Counted from the stretch's first letter, positions 42,986-55,980 are shown. The stretch is 64,000 nt of DNA from Ceratopteris richardii (GCA_020310875.1 CM035407.1:74689888-74753887), one strand, 5' to 3'. Notes: generated by a model from the sequence alone, not told the origin. Numbers and translations are program-made.

Positions 42986-45900
42986 AGGAGGACATGTGGT
43001 GTGTGTAAACAATGCCTCTTATCCTATCATTGGAGTAGGAGAAATTGAGCTTACGGCTGCAAATGGAGGTGTGATTCTCTTGAAAAATTCATCCTATGTG
43101 CCCGGTATCAAGAAGAACTTACTTTCAGTTCCGTTGATTGCCAAAGCTGGACTTCATGTACACGTTGTTGATGATAAGTGTATAGTGCATGATTTTAGCA
43201 ATGGCGATGCTATTGTGATGTCCGGTACATTGTGTAATAGTTTGTATCGCATGGATACATGCAAGAGGGCTGCCTCGAATGCCTTAGTTGCTCATACTTC
43301 TTCCATGGCTGAAATGGAGCTTTGGCATCCTCGTTTTGTTCATTTAAACTTCAATAGTTTGCTCTACTTGCAAAAGAAGGACATGGTTATTGGCTTGCCT
43401 ACACTTGGTCCATGGAAAAATGCATCGTGCTTCTTTTCCAAAAGATGGTCATACACACACTACAAGAAAATTACAGCTTGTTCATAGTGATGTATGTGGT
43501 CCTGTCAAGAATCCATCTTTTGGGAAGCATGTATATTTTGTTACCTTCATTGATGATGCTACTCGCCATACATGGGTGTATCCTATGAAAGCAAAGAATG
43601 AGGTATTTTCTTGCTTCAAAGCATTTTTAGCTATGGCTGAAAGTTTTTCTTCACAAAAGCTTTTGACTCTACGTAGGGATCGTGGCGGTGAGTACATGTC
43701 ACATGAGTTTCATGCTTTTCTTTGTGAAAGAGGTATTTCACACCAATGTATGGTGCCATATACACCTCAACAAAATGGTGTTGCCGAGCGTAAAAATAGA
43801 ACTCTACTTGAAATGGCACGATGTATGGTTAAAGGAAAGCATCTTCTTGATAAGTTTTGGATGGAAGCGGTCATGTGTGCAAATTATGTGTTGAATCGCT
43901 GCCCTACAAAAGCATTGAGAGTCATCACTCCTTATGAGGCTTGGAATGGTCATAAGCCTATGGTTAGTCATATGTGTGTGTTTGGTTGTTTGGCATATGC
44001 TCTTGTGCCATCACAACAACGTCACAAACTTGATGACAAGGCAAAGAAATGTATATTTGTTGGTTATAGTGCTAAAAGTAAGGGATATTGGTTGTACCAT
44101 CCATTGACGAACACAATTATTGTGATTCAAGATGTGGTATTTGCTGCAAATTTAGTGTTCCCTCTACTTGAATGCAAAAAACTGCCAAGAGTTAGCTCAC
44201 AAGATGTGTTCGATACACTCATGCCTTTGTTCCAAAATGGTGCTCTTGACTATTGCCATGTAGACCAGCCAACTGAGGTTCAAAGGGCTGGAAAATTCCA
44301 GCCAAATAGGGTTGAAATGCAGAGAACTTCCAGCCAAACATGGCTGAAAAATTTTAATAAAAAAATGTCCAAATTGTTGGAAATTTCCAGCCACATATGG
44401 CTAAACATTTGCGTCAAAATATGGCTGAAACTGAGCATGAAATTCAGGCCACGCATGATGTACATATTGAAGATGTTTTACATAATGAACGCATGTCTAT
44501 CAAGAGTGCACAATCTATGCCAAAGTGGTTGAAACAAACTTTGTAGGACAGCAAATTGAGTGCACCTTTACTTGGTAGAACAAGATCAAGCTCTCACCAT
44601 GCATCAAGTAAATTTGAGGATTATTCTCTTATTGCTACATCATGTAATCAAGAGTCACTTTCTTTTGAAGATGCATGTGACGATCCACAATGGATGAGTG
44701 CTATGCAATCAGAAATGGATTCCATACATAGGAATGGTACTTGGGAGTTATGTGAATTGCCAAAAGGAAAGAATGCCATTGGTACAAAGTGGGTTTACAA
44801 GAGTAAGAGAAAATCTGATGGTAACATTGATCGCTACAAAGCTAGATTGGTTGACAAAGGATATGCGCAACAATATGGCATTGCCTATGAGGAAACTTTT
44901 GCACCTACTTCATGCATGACTACCATTCGTACCGTGGTTGCATTGGCTGCCCATCGAGGTTGGAAAGTGCATCAATTGGACATAAAAACAGCCTTCTTGA
45001 ATGGTGATTTGCAAGAGGAGGTTTATGTGAAGCAACCCCCCCGATTTGCTATGAAAGGGAAAGAGCATATGGTTTGTCGCTTGCATAAAGCCTTTTATGG
45101 TCTCAAGCAAGCTCCACGTGCATGGTATGACAAAATACATAAGCACTTGATTGCTCTTGGCTTCACATGTAGTCCGATTGAAATCACACTCTATGTATGC
45201 AAAAATGGGGCTGATCTTATAGTGCTTGTTCTTTGTGTCGATGACATACTCTTGACTCGGTCATGTGATGCAAAACTTGACATTGTTATGCCTGATTTGC
45301 AGCATACTTTTGATGTCACTTATCTTGGTCTTTTGAGCTACTATCTTGGCATCCAGTTTGTATTCGTTGAGGGGGGAATTGTTATGCATCAAGCAAAGTA
45401 TGTTGAAAACTACTTTAGCGTTTTGATTTTGAGGATTGTAAGCCAGTTTCCACTGGTGTTGAGACAGGATTCAGGTTCTCAATTGAGGATTCCAGTGATG
45501 CATTTGACACTTCTCTTTATCAACAAGCTGTGGGATGTCTTATACATGCATGCAACACAAGGCCGGATATACAGTATGCAGTTTCCCAGTTGAGCTGATT
45601 CATGCATAGCCCTGGCACTGAGCATTGGCAAGCGGTGAAACGAAACGTGTGTTTAGATATCTCTGCGGCACTTTGAGCTTAGGTCTCTTTTATGGCAGAG
45701 ATGTTCAACCATGCTTGCATGCTTTTACAGATAGTGATTGGGCTGGTTGTTATGATACTCACGTGTCCACTATGGTAATTGCTTTTTCCTTGGAGACTCA
45801 TGCATATCTTGGTTTAATAAGAAGCAACCTACAGTGGCGACATCGAGTTGTGAAGCTGAGTACAAGGCAGTTTTCACAGCGACAATGGAGTGTATATGGC

Positions 45901-46186
45901 TGAGACGCCTATTGATGGATCTTTGCATGGAGATTGATGCTGCTACGCTTATTCTCACAGATAGTCAGAGTGCTTTGGCTATTGCACGAAACCCAGTGTT
46001 TCATGCACGGACCAAACATATTGAGGTGCATTATCACTATGTGAGAGAACGCCTTCATGCAAGAGATATTGATTTGGTATATGTGACTACACAAGATAAT
46101 GTGGCAGACATATACACCAAATCTCTTCCACGGGAAAAGTTTGAAGCTTTTCGCAAAGCTTTAGTCTTGTTACCTTGTGGGGGCTG
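42894..46186 (+). pseudogene. Element I pol, broken
   Basis: The frame shifts near 42930 into the rest of protease and GAG-pre-integrase (MELWHPRFVHLNFNSL, about 43310), and again near 43420 into the integrase core (LVHSDVCGPVKN, 43470-43505; LRRDRGGEYMS, about 43670; NGVAERKNRTLLEMARCM, about 43774). A degraded linker has repeated CCAGCC/GGCTGA motifs near 44285-44430. RT follows (WVYKSKRKSDG, DKGYAQQYGIAYEETFAP, LDIKTAFLNGDLQEEVY, CVDDILLT about 45236), then RNase H in two more frames. It ends GGG-TGA at 46185. Confidence 0.9.
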
Positions 46187-46233
46187 ATCTTTCATTCCCT
46201 GTATGTGTTCACATCATTCGCTCCAGGGGGGTT

Positions 46234-46528
46234 TGTTACACTTATGTGTTCCTCGAGTAGCTTTGATGTGAACCTTTTCCCTATACATGGGAACTTTTTT
46301 ACTCTAGTGCTGGCTAGAGGTGTTTTCCCCATGCTACCACATACTTGATACTCTCATATGTGGAGGTACTTTGTACTTCGGGTTATTATTCAGCTCTTAC
46401 TTTAGCTCAATTTTATCGATCAATAGAGAGAGCTATTCAAGCCATCGTCTTCTTCGTGTGTCTTGCTACGTTTGTGCTCTTTGTGTGTGCTTCTTGTGTG
46501 TCTCTCGCACTTCTACACACACCCAACA
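46234..46528 (+). repeat. 3' LTR of I
   Basis: This is the 295-bp partner of 41342-41635, with about 20 substitutions by eye. GTAGT follows. Confidence 0.93.
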
Positions 46529-48080
46529 GTAGTCTTATAGAAGATGGTGAGATTTTTAGACTCTTAGGGATTCCTAGGGGTTTAATGTTTCCTCTGCTAA
46601 AAAATGGGATTGGCTTTATGAAAAGTTCAAAAAGAGTATGTCTTTATGGTATGATGCTAAGAGTTCCCTCCCCCATAGAACTTTTATTCTTAATCATTTC
46701 TTGCTTCCTAAACTTATTTATTTTTTGTCTTGTTGGTCCCCTTCCAAAAAGCACTTGGAACACGTTATTACTCTTCCTAAAAGATTTTTATGGGGTGGCT
46801 CTACTAAAAGTAAAAAAATTGTCTCTTGGGAAACTTGTTGTCTCCCTAAGGATCAAGGTGGTCTTGGCATTCTGTGTCCTATAAAAATGGTTGAGAATTT
46901 GGCTGCTAAGTGGATTCTTAGAAGCATTGGTTGTAATGAGATTTCGTCTTTATTGCTTCACAGGAATGTTTCAAAATTTTACGTGACTGATTACAAGTCT
47001 TGGTCTAACATTAGGTTGTGGGATGTCATTTCTTGCCGTCACCCCATTTCCCCTATTGGGAGTCCCCTTGTGTGCAGGTTTTGGAAGGCTTGGTTTAAAG
47101 CAAAAGCTATTTTTTTCCCTCCTAGTAGTATGAGTGTTGTTTCTGATTTTTATCTGTAGGAGTCTCCTTGGCTGGGATGGCTCGCTCACTAGAATAATTG
47201 TAACATAGCTATCAACGAGCATAAATGTCACAAGATCTTCTTCAAATCTTGAAGGGACTTTATGGTTGATGGTGAACTAATGGTTGACCATGTCCTCTCT
47301 AATGTGACTAATACTTCTCCGTCTTTCTTGCAGATGTTGATGCATCAGAAGGCTTTGCTTGAAGATAAGCTGAAGCTCTGTACCTGGAAGGAACTCAAGC
47401 TGTGTAATGTTGTAGAGTACATTTACAAGAAGTTCAAAAGGACTAAAGGATCTGTGGATGTCATCACTTCTACGCTGAACAGAAAATGGAGAGTTAGTTG
47501 GTCCCCCCATCAGTGGTCATACTGATTTAAATCTCTCTGGGCTTACCCTGACATCAGCAAGCATTCATTTCTCCAATGGCTGATCATACATCAAGGTTTG
47601 TGGGTAGGCCCCAGAGTTAGGAAAATTTTGTTGATGGAGGAAAATGTGCATTTTGTGGAGGGTGGAGGATGTTATTCACCTGTTTTTTCAATGTGATCAT
47701 GCTAAGTACTACTAGTCTCCTATGGAAAAATATCTTCAAAATATCAAGGCTCCCAAGCTTCAAGTTATGGATGTGATGCTTGGATGCTGCAAGAATTTGG
47801 ACCTGTTGCTGTAGAATACCTGGAGAGGCTATATTCTGTGGGCCATTTGGTTAAGCAAGAACAACAAGGTTTTTGGCCATGGGAGAATGAACTTTCTCAT
47901 TTCCCTCCCCCATACTCTAAGGAACTCCACCATTAAATGTATAAAAAGTATTGACAGACCCTCTATGCCCCCCTATGAACTTCATTGTATGTTGTACAAT
48001 TGCAAGTACACTAGATGGAAATCTCTGCTAGCCCAAGTGTACTCCCAACATAGATTTGCTATGGTGCCATCTTTGTAACT
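46529..48080 (+). pseudogene. Non-LTR retrotransposon (LINE) 3' part
   Basis: Immediately right of I the reading EDGEIFRLLGIPRG enters a plant L1-type RT tail. Recognisable blocks are SLPHRTFILNHFLLPKLIYF (about 46665), FLWGGSTKSKKIVSWETCCL (about 46788) and LPKDQGGLGILCP. A region of the zf-RVT type is decayed near 47645-47695 (CAFCG, then a frameshift before an HLFFQCDHA-like block). The usual C-terminal tail LWAIWLSKNNKVFG lies near 47838. Stops at 47157 and beyond and several shifts make it dead. No clear poly-A end is visible. Confidence 0.82.
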
Positions 48081-48279
48081 CTTTTGCTTTGGGTTGCTCC
48101 TGCCCTGCACCGATGTAATTTTCCTCCTTTAATACTAATTTTCCTGTTCTTTCAAATATTTTGAGTTTCTAATAGTGATATGAATATATAAGTTTTTTTT
48201 GTGATGTCAGCTGTTCACGCAAGGCGGCTGTATAAAACATGCTTTCTACAGCTCCAGTGCTCCACCTTTCCGATGCCAA

Positions 48280-49891
48280 ATGAAGTGCGGAAGGCCATTT
48301 TCGCTTTCCTCTGACCTCCTGCTCCGGAAGAAAATGGCCCATACCTCGAATAAGTGTACATTTTGTGGGCACTTCCCCGAGCTTTCTATTTGCGAAACCT
48401 GCCGTGAAGGAGCAACAGACATCATAAAGCTTATTGAACAGCTGGGTGCGCAGGAAGAATCTAATCGCGATGCAGACACGGAAACATGTGGGCATAGACA
48501 GGTACGATTTCCTACGCTCCAGCCAAAGAAGAAAATTTAAGGTTTGTGATTATCCACTTGCAATCTTGAGGCAACAGTAAAGAAAATTCTTGGCTTGTCT
48601 CGACATCGTAGACTGTAATTTGCACGAGATTCATGGCTTGCATAATTCTTTTCCTTTGTGGATTGTGTTTCTTCTTATGGTCTCTCTGCATAAATAACTA
48701 GTCAGACATACGGAGATGTCAGATGAAGAGGGCAGAGAACTCTGGATGAACGGAAACGGAAGAACCAATGCGTCTTTTTTCCTTATCCCTGCTTGGAAGT
48801 TTTATGGCAATGTGTTGAGCAGGCTTACTTTTGGACTTTTACGTGTCTCAATGTTTTATGTTGATGGAGATTGAAATACGTGCATTTCGTGTGAACTGCT
48901 GTTTGGATTTGGATGCAGGGTCTGGCAACGCTAGCATCAAAAGCGAGACGTTTCGAGGACCTGGCTAAACGCGCAACCTATTTGAAAAAACTATGGGAAG
49001 TGCTTCTAGAAGAAGTTCATGCAGATATAGAGCTTGTTACTGATGACGGTCTTTCTCTACCAGCTCATAAAGCTGTCCTGGTGAGCACCATATCTAGGTC
49101 TTTTAGACATGCTCTCCTTCTAAGGCATTCTCCATGTGGGTAAGCACATTTCAAGTGAGCGGAGCTGCGTTTCGCTCTGTAGAGATAGGATGGATAGAGA
49201 TATCTACATCTTTTTTCCATAAAGTTAAGTCGAATACTGTGTAAAGAGTGTCTTCTTTAGATGCTTTTGAGATTGCGGTAGCTTATGCAGTGCAAATTGT
49301 TCACCCACTCGTGATAGAATTTGGCGTAGGGATAAACAGTTCTTGAGTGGTTGTAAAATATGTCTTTGAAAAGAATTTTATGAGAACGATATTGTACGTA
49401 TCTGAGTTTCAATTACTATGATTTCACTTTAGTGATCCCCAAGCTTCGATTACTATAATCTCACATTGTAATCCGTTTTGCAGACTTTCGGATCAAAAGT
49501 TCTCAGGTCAATGTTGGAGAACAAGTTCTTGTCTCAGAAATGCTTGGGAACACGGGTCCCAGATATAGTCCATAATGAATTGAAGCGGCTCGTTGAATTC
49601 GTTTACAGTGGGCAGTTAACACCTGAGGCATTGAAAGACCATTCAAAATCCCTTATAGTGAGCGCTGACAAATATGATGTACCACAATTGATGGAAGTAT
49701 GTGAAGCCTACCTCGTTAAGACGGTGAATACAGAAAACGTACTAGGAATCTTAGAGTTATCAGCCAGGTTGAGCTCTCCTGCAGTGTTGGAAAATGCAGC
49801 ATTGAAGCTAATCCTGAAAAATTGGAAATCGATCATTTTTTCCAATGAAAATGAAGAATTTGCATTGGAAATCGATCATTCTTTCCAATGA
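48280..49891 (+). CDS. Plant BTB/POZ-domain protein, three visible exons
   Basis: The exons I read are 48280-48501, 48919-49080 and 49484-49891. The introns run 48502-48918 (CAG|GTACGA..ATGCAG) and 49081-49483 (CTG|GTGAGC..TTGCAG), both phase 0. The first exon encodes a CX2C..CX2C motif (CTFCGHFPELSICETC). The second ends in the BTB start (ADIELVTDDGLSLPAHKAVL). The third carries the BTB core (VLRSMLENKF; HNELKRLVEFVYSGQLTPEAL; LIVSADKYDVPQLMEVCEAYL). This order resembles the Arabidopsis At1g01640/At4g08455 type, thought to serve as Cullin-3 substrate adaptors; that role is inferred from the family. A pyrimidine-rich acceptor at about 48209 could bring in an upstream exon. A 43-bp tandem duplication in exon 3 shifts the C-terminus to an early TGA. 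Confidence 0.75.
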
Positions 49892-49920
49892 ATATAATGA
49901 ATATGAAGAATTTGCATTGA
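49824..49920 (+). repeat. 43-bp tandem duplication at the BTB gene's 3' end
   Basis: TGGAAATCGATCATTTTTTC and the following 23 bases (to TTTGCAT, about 49866) are repeated directly after with slight changes. Because 43 is not a multiple of three, the second copy is read in another frame and ends at TGA 49889-49891. The unduplicated frame would run on to about 49966. A nine-base AATGAATAT repeat also sits in the second copy. Confidence 0.85.
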
Positions 49921-49966
49921 AGAATCCGTTCCTGGCTTTGAAAGTCTCGCGATCAGTTCCGGACTG

Positions 49967-52150
49967 ATTTTGAATCTATGGCCGTACTTGCGTCAGTAGT
50001 TAAAGCATTAGAGATGCTGAAGGAGAGAGCATCTTTCGTCGTTGGCTTTTCAATATTCGTCTGTATAAAGACCTTCAGCAGTTCAGAATTCAAAGCGTTT
50101 GTAAAGGTTTCTGATCATGCGGATTTTGTCTCTCTTCTTGGCGCTGAAAAGCAGGAAGATCTCGTTCTTATTCGTTTTGAGCAGTTCGTAACATGAGAGG
50201 TCTGGTTCTCAGTCGTTTGAACAGATCTCAACGCAGAAGTTCTTCGTATATACATCGTCCCTTCTACTTCAGTATTTATCTTCAATCGTTTGTAATGTTC
50301 GGATTATTCTCGTTTGATGAATTTGTGCATTTCGTAAAAGTGTTATACCACATAGACCAGAAGAATGGGGTCACGGCTGCTTATATGCGTTTTCTGTGTG
50401 ATGTCCTTCCATTGTTATGGTTTAGGATCTTTTGCTGCTGCATGCACATATTCAGATGCCTACAATTTTAACAAGGAATGCCATATCCAATCACGTGCTC
50501 AGAGTCTTTTCTGATGAGCTCGTTGATTAGAGCATTTTTTTTCACATCTGATATGAATTTTTACTCCTCAATTGCTTTTGTTTAATCGTTGTTCATCGTC
50601 AGGGTGATAGAGGTTTCACAATGCAGTACCTTAGATTTGTGCATACGTTCTTTAAATTTCTTTAGAAACAAATTGATTTCTTTCCAGTCCCATGGCCTAA
50701 CTCTCTCAGCGAAGGGGGTGTTTTCCAACAAGCAAGCTGCTTGAGGAGTAGAGGCATGTGACCGGGGGTTTTTCTCTTCAGCTTGGTCTAAATGAGCCTT
50801 CGGGTCTTGGGGATTTTAATTTTTTGTGCATGCACTCCTTTGGGGAGGTTCTTGTTAGTAGGGAGCAGCAACATAGGACTCAAAACGTTTTTAAGGATTG
50901 CACGTTCCAAGAGAAAGTGGGAAAGGCCTGAATAACTAAGGGAGACGATAAAGTTCATTTAGAGAAAATTGTACGTAATGTGGAGACGTATGGGGACACA
51001 AGCAAAGTTTGGGAAAGAAGAATGATGGAAGTGGTGACAAAAAATTTCAACTAAAGTTCTAGAAACATTTACCTCGTTAAATATTAAAGGTTAGATGAAG
51101 ATATTAAAATTATTTATTTCATGATAGGATCTACCTTATAAAGGCTGCCCGTTGAAATAGATGAGCATGGTAGTAGTAACATAGTGACAGATACTTGATC
51201 ATTAAGCGATGCATATGATGTTAGAGACTTTTGTTCCAGATCTGTATTGTAGTGGAACTAGCAGATATAAATGATAACTATGACATGTAGAATGAACATG
51301 TATAAATGATAATTATGACAAAAACTTAGTTCTGGAGATAAATTTCATCTCCTAAAGTTAAAAAAAATGCAATGCACCCTTACATTTTCACTCCCTAGTT
51401 CTTTATTTTTGTAGAGAAAAGCATAAAATAATGGGCTAATTACTCTCAATAACAAAAAACATAAAGCCAATAAATATTTGGCACTAATAAGGTTTATAGA
51501 CCTTTTATATGACAGTTTGATTTAAATAAATAAGTAGAATAAATAGATGACCATTTCAAAAAGAATGTAATAGGAAGATGATGATATTTAAGAGCAAGGA
51601 TAATGTAACTAACTAGAATTATGATTATTATCAATCGAGTATTAGGTATTTATAAGAATTGAAATCATATTTATCAATTCTAATGATCAACATATTTTAT
51701 GGTCTAGGATCACCTCTTGTGTAATCTAAAAATCTAAAAAATTATGTTTTTCGTACAAATGAATTAAATTTGTCTAAGGGACGTAGCACCGCTTTGTCTT
51801 CTGATTGTTTGTTATGCTTGTGAGCTCGAGGACATGGTTCATTTTTAAGATCTTTCCAAAACAAGGTTTGTAGCTTCGAAACTCTCCCTTAACTTTGAAT
51901 CATAGGTCTTTGAGGGAAATTTATATTGTGAACCTATAAGATTCACACTATGAAGATATTTGGTGAGCATATGAGCTATATTTCCCTTATTTCCAGTTTA
52001 GCATATATCCTTAATTTTTTATAATACTTTTCTGAATAAAAAATTAGTTTCATTCAACGTTCTTGGAAAAATATACTTAGAAGCTAGATGTAGGCTAATA
52101 TTTTCATAAAGAGTTAGAAACTCCATCTATCACTTCAAGTTTTTTGAGTT
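49967..52150. other. Intergenic and BTB 3' flank, no gene recognised
   Basis: Short open stretches occur (for example 49978-50196) but none resembles a known protein. GTTCGTAAC/GTTTGTAATG-like phrases recur between 50080 and 50330 in what may be 3' UTR. From about 51000 the sequence becomes very AT-rich. Confidence 0.5.
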
Positions 52151-53110
52151 CTCTATACCACATTAAATCATAGGTCACTTTAGTGAAAACTTTTGTATTC
52201 AGCTTCAAATTCAATAAGAATCAATATTAGGTTCCTTCCTTGAACACATTGGAGTCACATTGTTAACTATGAGGACTATAATTATTATACTTGGATCCAA
52301 TGTAATCTACATCTATGAAGGGTTTAAAATACAAGAGAATAGGTATTATGATTGTTACATAAGGATGTTACCAACAATCAGCCTATACATTTCAAAAGGC
52401 TAGATGTCTTTTTCATACTTGGAAATTATCTTCACATTGTTCTCCATTGAGTCACCTCAAGTATGTACTTTCGCTTTATAACTTTTAAAATTTCCTGTGT
52501 AGATAATTCAATACCTAGAAAATGTGTGAGCTTCCAAAGTCTCAAGATAATGATTTGATGTCCTTTAAATGCTTCTCTAATCACCACCTATGTTTATGAG
52601 ATTATCTACATATACACATATACTACCTTCGTGCTCCAAGCAACATGATTAGTTGAAGCTACTTGGATGATATACAATCTCGAATATGTAATAAACTAAC
52701 TTGTGATTCCAAAGAGGTGGAGATATCTTCAATCCATATATTATTACCTTAAACTTGAAAATGTGATAATGGTCCTTATCTCTTCGAACTATGGAAGTTT
52801 TCTTATACACTTCATTAGTAAAATCATTATTGTTTTGAGATTGATACATATAACATCCTTTGGTAGCTACATTTCTTTGTACATTGAGATTCTCCGATCT
52901 TCATTTTCTTAAACCTTCACTACATATTTGTTTCCTATCTCTTTGTAGTCCTTTTTCCTTGAGACCATGCCACATGTCTAGTTCTACTTAAGGTCTTGAA
53001 TCGTTTCCATGCTTTCCTTCCACCTTGTATACTTACTACCTTCTTCATGCGTAAAGGGTCCTTTACCTCAAAAATATTCTTCATCTATGAATAACACATC
53101 ACCATGAAAA
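52150..53110 (-). pseudogene. Highly degraded copia remnant K
   Basis: On the minus strand, motifs appear in copia order from right to left: an RT lead-in like RWKESMET (about 53010), IGNKYVVKV-like (about 52935), YGLK..PPLWNHKLVYYI (about 52690-52750), CVYVDNLI (about 52600, second catalytic Asp changed to Asn) and DVDYIGSKY (about 52290, RNase H). Stops lie throughout. No LTRs found. Confidence 0.6.
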
Positions 53111-53337
53111 ACGAAATCATAATTCCTTACTCTTAGGGGATTTAGTCCCTATTTTGCTTGACGAAAATTATTCTAGGTGTAGCATTTCAATTATAAGTGT
53201 TGTAGGTCAAGCTTTCTTGACTAGTTAGAAAGGCAAATGAAAATGGATATTGTTTATTAGTAGGAAAAAAATTATGGATTCCACATAATCAAAGGCAGAA
53301 GACGCCATTTATGAACTCTAAACTTTTTTTTTCTATG
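53111..53337. other. AT-rich spacer
   Basis: No feature recognised. Confidence 0.5.
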
Positions 53338-54218
<881 letters not shown>

Positions 54219-54537
54219 CACTACAACATATTGAGCATATACCAAGGCTTTTACTGAGGAAATTGAACGGGCGCATTTTGGCCCCGACATCGGTGTAGCT
54301 GTCCGTATACGCGTCGGAACTAAAGCGTCAGAACTAAAGCATCAATATAGGCGTCGATATATGCGTCAGTATGGGCGTCGGTATATGTGTTGCTATGGGC
54401 ATTGGTATTTCTGACGCTCATACCGACGCACATATGAAGGACACTCGTGGGAGTACCGACGCTTATACGGACGACCTCCTCGGAGTACCGTCGCTTATAC
54501 CAATGACCATATCTGCAAATTTTTTTTTTGGGTAGTG
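54219..54537. mobile_element. CACTA-type terminus or 319-bp CACTA MITE
   Basis: It starts CACTACAACATATTGAGC and ends GGGTAGTG, the inverted terminal bases of En/Spm (CACTA) elements. Inside are about ten subterminal units of the GCGTCGGTAT type. They point one way in the left half and the other way (ATACCGACGC) in the right half, typical of CACTA ends. The 3-bp flanks (ATA and TTG) do not match, so either the duplication is lost or only the left end is a true terminus of a larger element reaching rightward. Confidence 0.55.
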
Positions 54538-54587
54538 TTGTCTTTTGCTACAGCAACATTACCGTGATGTTGTTTAGCAAAAGACAA
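54538..54587. repeat. Imperfect hairpin next to the CACTA end
   Basis: The arms TTGTCTTTTGCTA (54538-54550) and TAGCAAAAGACAA (54575-54587) are perfect complements. A second inner pair is CAACAT and ATGTTG. It is a possible small foldback or a structured end. Confidence 0.8.
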
Positions 54588-55017
54588 TACACTCTGCCCA
54601 AAGAAAACCGAGTATATGTGACGTGTACTCTAATGGAAACCAAAACATGATTTCATATAGCAAAATACTGTCAAACACAAAAGAGATGAGCAAAATGAAC
54701 CATGAATCATGTACAAAAAAGTTGTATATTCCATAAATGAAGCATGTACAAGAGTGTGGCAAAGCACTTCCATATAGGAACCAAATACAAAATGCGACAA
54801 AGCACTTCCATATAGGTCCGAATACAAAATTATGGTGCACCATTGCCTCATATGAGTGTAATACAAAATTGTGGCAAAGCACTACCATACATATGCTCAA
54901 GGGGATGAAAACCTTTACACCTAGAATCCTGCAACAAAGCATGTGCATAAAATGAGACAAATTGACATGATATTTATAAACAACAACTAAACATATGAAA
55001 CCAAGCTATAATTTACC
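54588..55017. other. AT-rich spacer with a local repeat
   Basis: The phrase GCAAAGCACTTCCATATAGG occurs twice and, in variant form, a third time between 54755 and 54890. No gene recognised. Confidence 0.55.
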
Positions 55018-55731
55018 TCATCATATATTCTCCCATGAAATGATCGCACCACATCCCTCTAAGTCCTGCAACAGTGCAACCAATCCATGACGATATCCGT
55101 AAGCTTCTTCGGTTTGTGTTGGAGGACGATCCATTGCCAACTCCTATAATAACTATGCAAAATGTTAGATGAACATACATGATGTGCTTAACACAAACAA
55201 ATTCAATAATTAAATACTTAAAAATTGGTAGCGCATATTGTCGTATCCACTGCTACCCAAATGTGATGTTCCAACCGTATCTAGACGTGTGGCGGCCGCA
55301 TCTCGCTGCTCACGATATCGGTCAGGAGTATGTTGCTGCTCATCCTAAATCGATTCCCACTCTTCAACATCTAAACATACAGGCTTCAGTAAGCCTGCTC
55401 TAAAAGCATCGTGAGCCTTGGACCATCGATGAGACATCACCTCGCGTGCCATGTGCTGAATCCATTCTGAGCTCACAATAGGATGCCCAGGTGCTCGCCA
55501 GTACTCTTCATATGTTGACTTTGTGATATAATTTTTGGAATCTTTATCCTGTTCGCTCCATTTTAACATGATAGACTGTCCAAATTGTATGGAGCAAAGC
55601 TGTCGAATGTGTTGACGCATGGACTTTTCGGCCGCATGCATGACGGCAGCTCCATCATGTATGCGATATATCTTGGAGTTATCATGGTCATGTGCTCCCC
55701 AAGGTGTACGTGGAGATCCCATCTGATCCAA
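55018..55731 (-). pseudogene. Unrecognised coding region, possibly of a CACTA element
   Basis: Read from right to left, ATG 55731 opens 128 codons (MDQMGSPRTPWGAHDHDNSK) ending at TAG 55345-55347. The same frame continues with protein-like sequence (DEQQHTPDRYREQRDAAATR) to about 55225. A downstream exon, 55143 to about 55024, follows an acceptor TATTATAG. It reads ELAMDRPPTQTEEAYGYRHG and ends in TGA. The motifs RWSKAHDAFRAGLLKPVC and ALLQDLEGCG recall accessory proteins of plant En/Spm elements, but I do not recognise a family with certainty. Position beside a CACTA-like end supports a transposon origin. The TAG may be a mutation or may lie in an intron. Confidence 0.4.
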
Positions 55732-55779
55732 TGTGGAGATGTTAGGATATATATGTATATATATATATCCTAAAAAAGC

Positions 55780-55930
55780 TATAGATCTATTTTTTTAGAT
55801 ATTTAATTATTTATATTTTATATATTTAGATTTTCCTCTAATATCTCATAAAAATGTATGCATGTATGTGTGTATGTTTGTATGTATGTGTGTGTGTAAA
55901 AACTCAAAAATCCTATTTTTGGTATATTTC

Positions 55931-55980
<50 letters not shown>

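Larger units (their letters stand above)
41342..46528 (+). mobile_element. Ty1/copia element I, decayed, different lineage
   Basis: This 5187-bp element has short LTRs (294 and 295 bp, roughly 7% different by eye), a tRNA-Met primer site at 41637, a polypurine tract CAGGGGGG at 46224-46231 and perfect GTAGT duplications. Gag, protease, integrase, RT and RNase H are all recognisable but broken in several places. LTR length, Gag start (AEDKLDGTNYPMWSYMM) and CVDD in RT set it apart from A, C, D, G and H. It is inserted in a LINE. Confidence 0.95.

Noticed and set aside
49978..50471. Open frames downstream of the BTB gene as extra genes
   Set aside because: They are short, lack recognisable domains, and overlap what is probably the 3' flank of the BTB gene.
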